64,000 bases of DNA from Reinekea marinisedimentorum (lineage in GTDB: Bacteria > Pseudomonadota > Gammaproteobacteria > Pseudomonadales > Natronospirillaceae), in the NCBI RefSeq assembly GCF_004341165.1, contig NZ_SLZR01000014.1:32091-96090 (forward strand), read 5' to 3'. The translations under genes and the position numbers were made by a program. The notes below the pieces were generated by a model. That model made no database searches, was not told the DNA's origin, and worked only from the letters and a program-made list of their open reading frames with translations. This document shows, in pieces, positions 63,569-64,000 of this stretch. Position 1 is the stretch's first letter; each line of letters starts with the position of its first letter.

Positions 63569-63633
63569 CCAACTGAAGGTGTTAGGCAGCCATCATGGCC
63601 CAATAGCCGGGCGTTTTTATAACTTATATCTGT

Positions 63634-63710
63634 GCGGGCGAGACGCCCGCGTTCCAGAGTGGCTGCGCTGTTGTGTGACGGTCGGTGGACCGCGGGCGTA
63701 TCGCCCGCTC
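63634..63710. repeat. 77-bp palindrome-ended repeat, copy 1
   Basis: Bounded by GCGGGCGAGACGCCCGC and a near-complementary right end, each itself a 7-bp hairpin with a 3-base loop. It differs from copy 2 (63828-63904) at about three of 77 positions. It resembles a small non-autonomous element. Confidence 0.85.
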
Positions 63711-63722
63711 ATTGCCTTAGCA

Positions 63723-63760
63723 GTAAGCGTCTGGGCATCACAACTTGCCGAGTCCCTTAC
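63723..63760. mobile_element. Relic of an IS66-type end
   Basis: GTAAGCGTCTGGGCATCAC is a diverged copy of the IS end at 63906 (GTAAGCGTCCGGCCATCAC), followed by similar sequence for about 15 bases. No transposase remains here. Confidence 0.5.
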
Positions 63761-63827
63761 AGAAAAGTGTCTCACTTCCTAAGGGATCAATATAGATGTC
63801 CACTTACTTTTAGTGGGTACCATCCCT

Positions 63828-63904
63828 GCGGGCGAGACGCCCGCGTACCGGAGTGGCTGCGCTGTTGTGTGACGGTCGGTGGACCGCGGGCGTCTCGCCC
63901 GCTC
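63828..63904. repeat. 77-bp palindrome-ended repeat, copy 2
   Basis: Perfect terminal inverted repeats of 17 bases (GCGGGCG-aga-CGCCCGC and its complement). It directly abuts the IS66-type terminus that begins at 63906. Confidence 0.85.
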
Positions 63905-63905
63905 T

Positions 63906-64000
63906 GTAAGCGTCCGGCCATCACACCTTGTCAGGCTGTGCCCAGTTATGCGGTAGTAACTCATCCAGCTGGTTATTTTTTTGGCTTGGCAACCTCGCCA
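63906..64000. mobile_element. IS66-family insertion sequence, right part off window
   Basis: It begins with GTAAGCGTCCGGCCA, which has the GTAA start of IS66-family inverted repeats, followed 15 bases later by the end of a transposase gene on the minus strand. The rest lies beyond the window. Confidence 0.65.
63921..64000 (-). CDS. IS66-family transposase (TnpC), C-terminal fragment
   Basis: The last 26 codons are visible, reading ARLPSQKNNQLDELLPHNW and ending QPDKV. LDELLPHxW is characteristic of the end of IS66 TnpC. The gene continues beyond the right edge, so its integrity cannot be judged. Confidence 0.65.
   Translation of the reverse strand, partial: ARLPSQKNNQLDELLPHNWAQPDKV

Overview
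The window looks like chromosomal DNA of a nitrogen-fixing, probably marine gammaproteobacterium. This rests on the gamma-type NifL/NifA pair, an nif-linked rnf operon in the Azotobacter-like order, very acidic outer-membrane porins, FocA, ThiBPQ, BaeSR and YrbL-type genes, and LexA boxes of the CTGT-N8-ACAG type. The genus cannot be named from the sequence alone. No rRNA, tRNA or CRISPR array was seen.

Positions 1-18336 hold the right part of a nitrogen-fixation region. It starts with the tail of nifM. An insert of ordinary genes follows (HDOD protein, DMT transporter, an unrecognised membrane protein, a medium-chain dehydrogenase, a DUF6817-like protein, a YrbL-like kinase). Then come cowN and nifF, rnfABCDGEH, nifLA and nifB-fdxN-nifQ. 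Three transcription units (nifF-cowN, rnfA-H, nifB-fdxN-nifQ) each have a -24/-12 sigma-54 promoter and an upstream TGT-N10-ACA NifA site. This suggests one NifA regulon in which Rnf, the NifF flavodoxin and the FdxN ferredoxin supply electrons to nitrogenase, NifB and NifQ serve FeMo-cofactor synthesis, and CowN protects nitrogenase from CO.

Positions 18337-31355 carry a LysR regulator convergent with a FocA formate channel fused to a CBS-domain pair. The fusion gene has a 19-codon leader ORF and an apparent internal start. Next are an NSS transporter, an amino-acid-type binding protein and permease without an ATPase, a LysE exporter, an SrmB-like helicase, a FapA/DUF342 protein, D-Ala-D-Ala ligase and a hemolysin III family protein.

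Positions 31356-49514 contain a split mutagenesis cassette: imuA-imuB and dnaE2 lie 12 kb apart behind identical LexA boxes. Between them are an RDD protein, a large glycoside-phosphorylase-like gene with its own LacI regulator and a perfect 16-bp operator, two paralogous porins that share a conserved 3' flank, menA and a BASS symporter.

Positions 49563-62842 carry baeSR with a secreted DUF1566/EF-hand protein, a GGDEF-EAL protein, a patatin-like lipase, an M17 aminopeptidase, and thiBPQ behind a TPP riboswitch, with a divergent aminoglycoside-phosphotransferase-fold kinase. The right end has a YedK/HMCES protein, two copies of a 77-bp palindrome-ended repeat, and the end of an IS66-type transposase running off the window.
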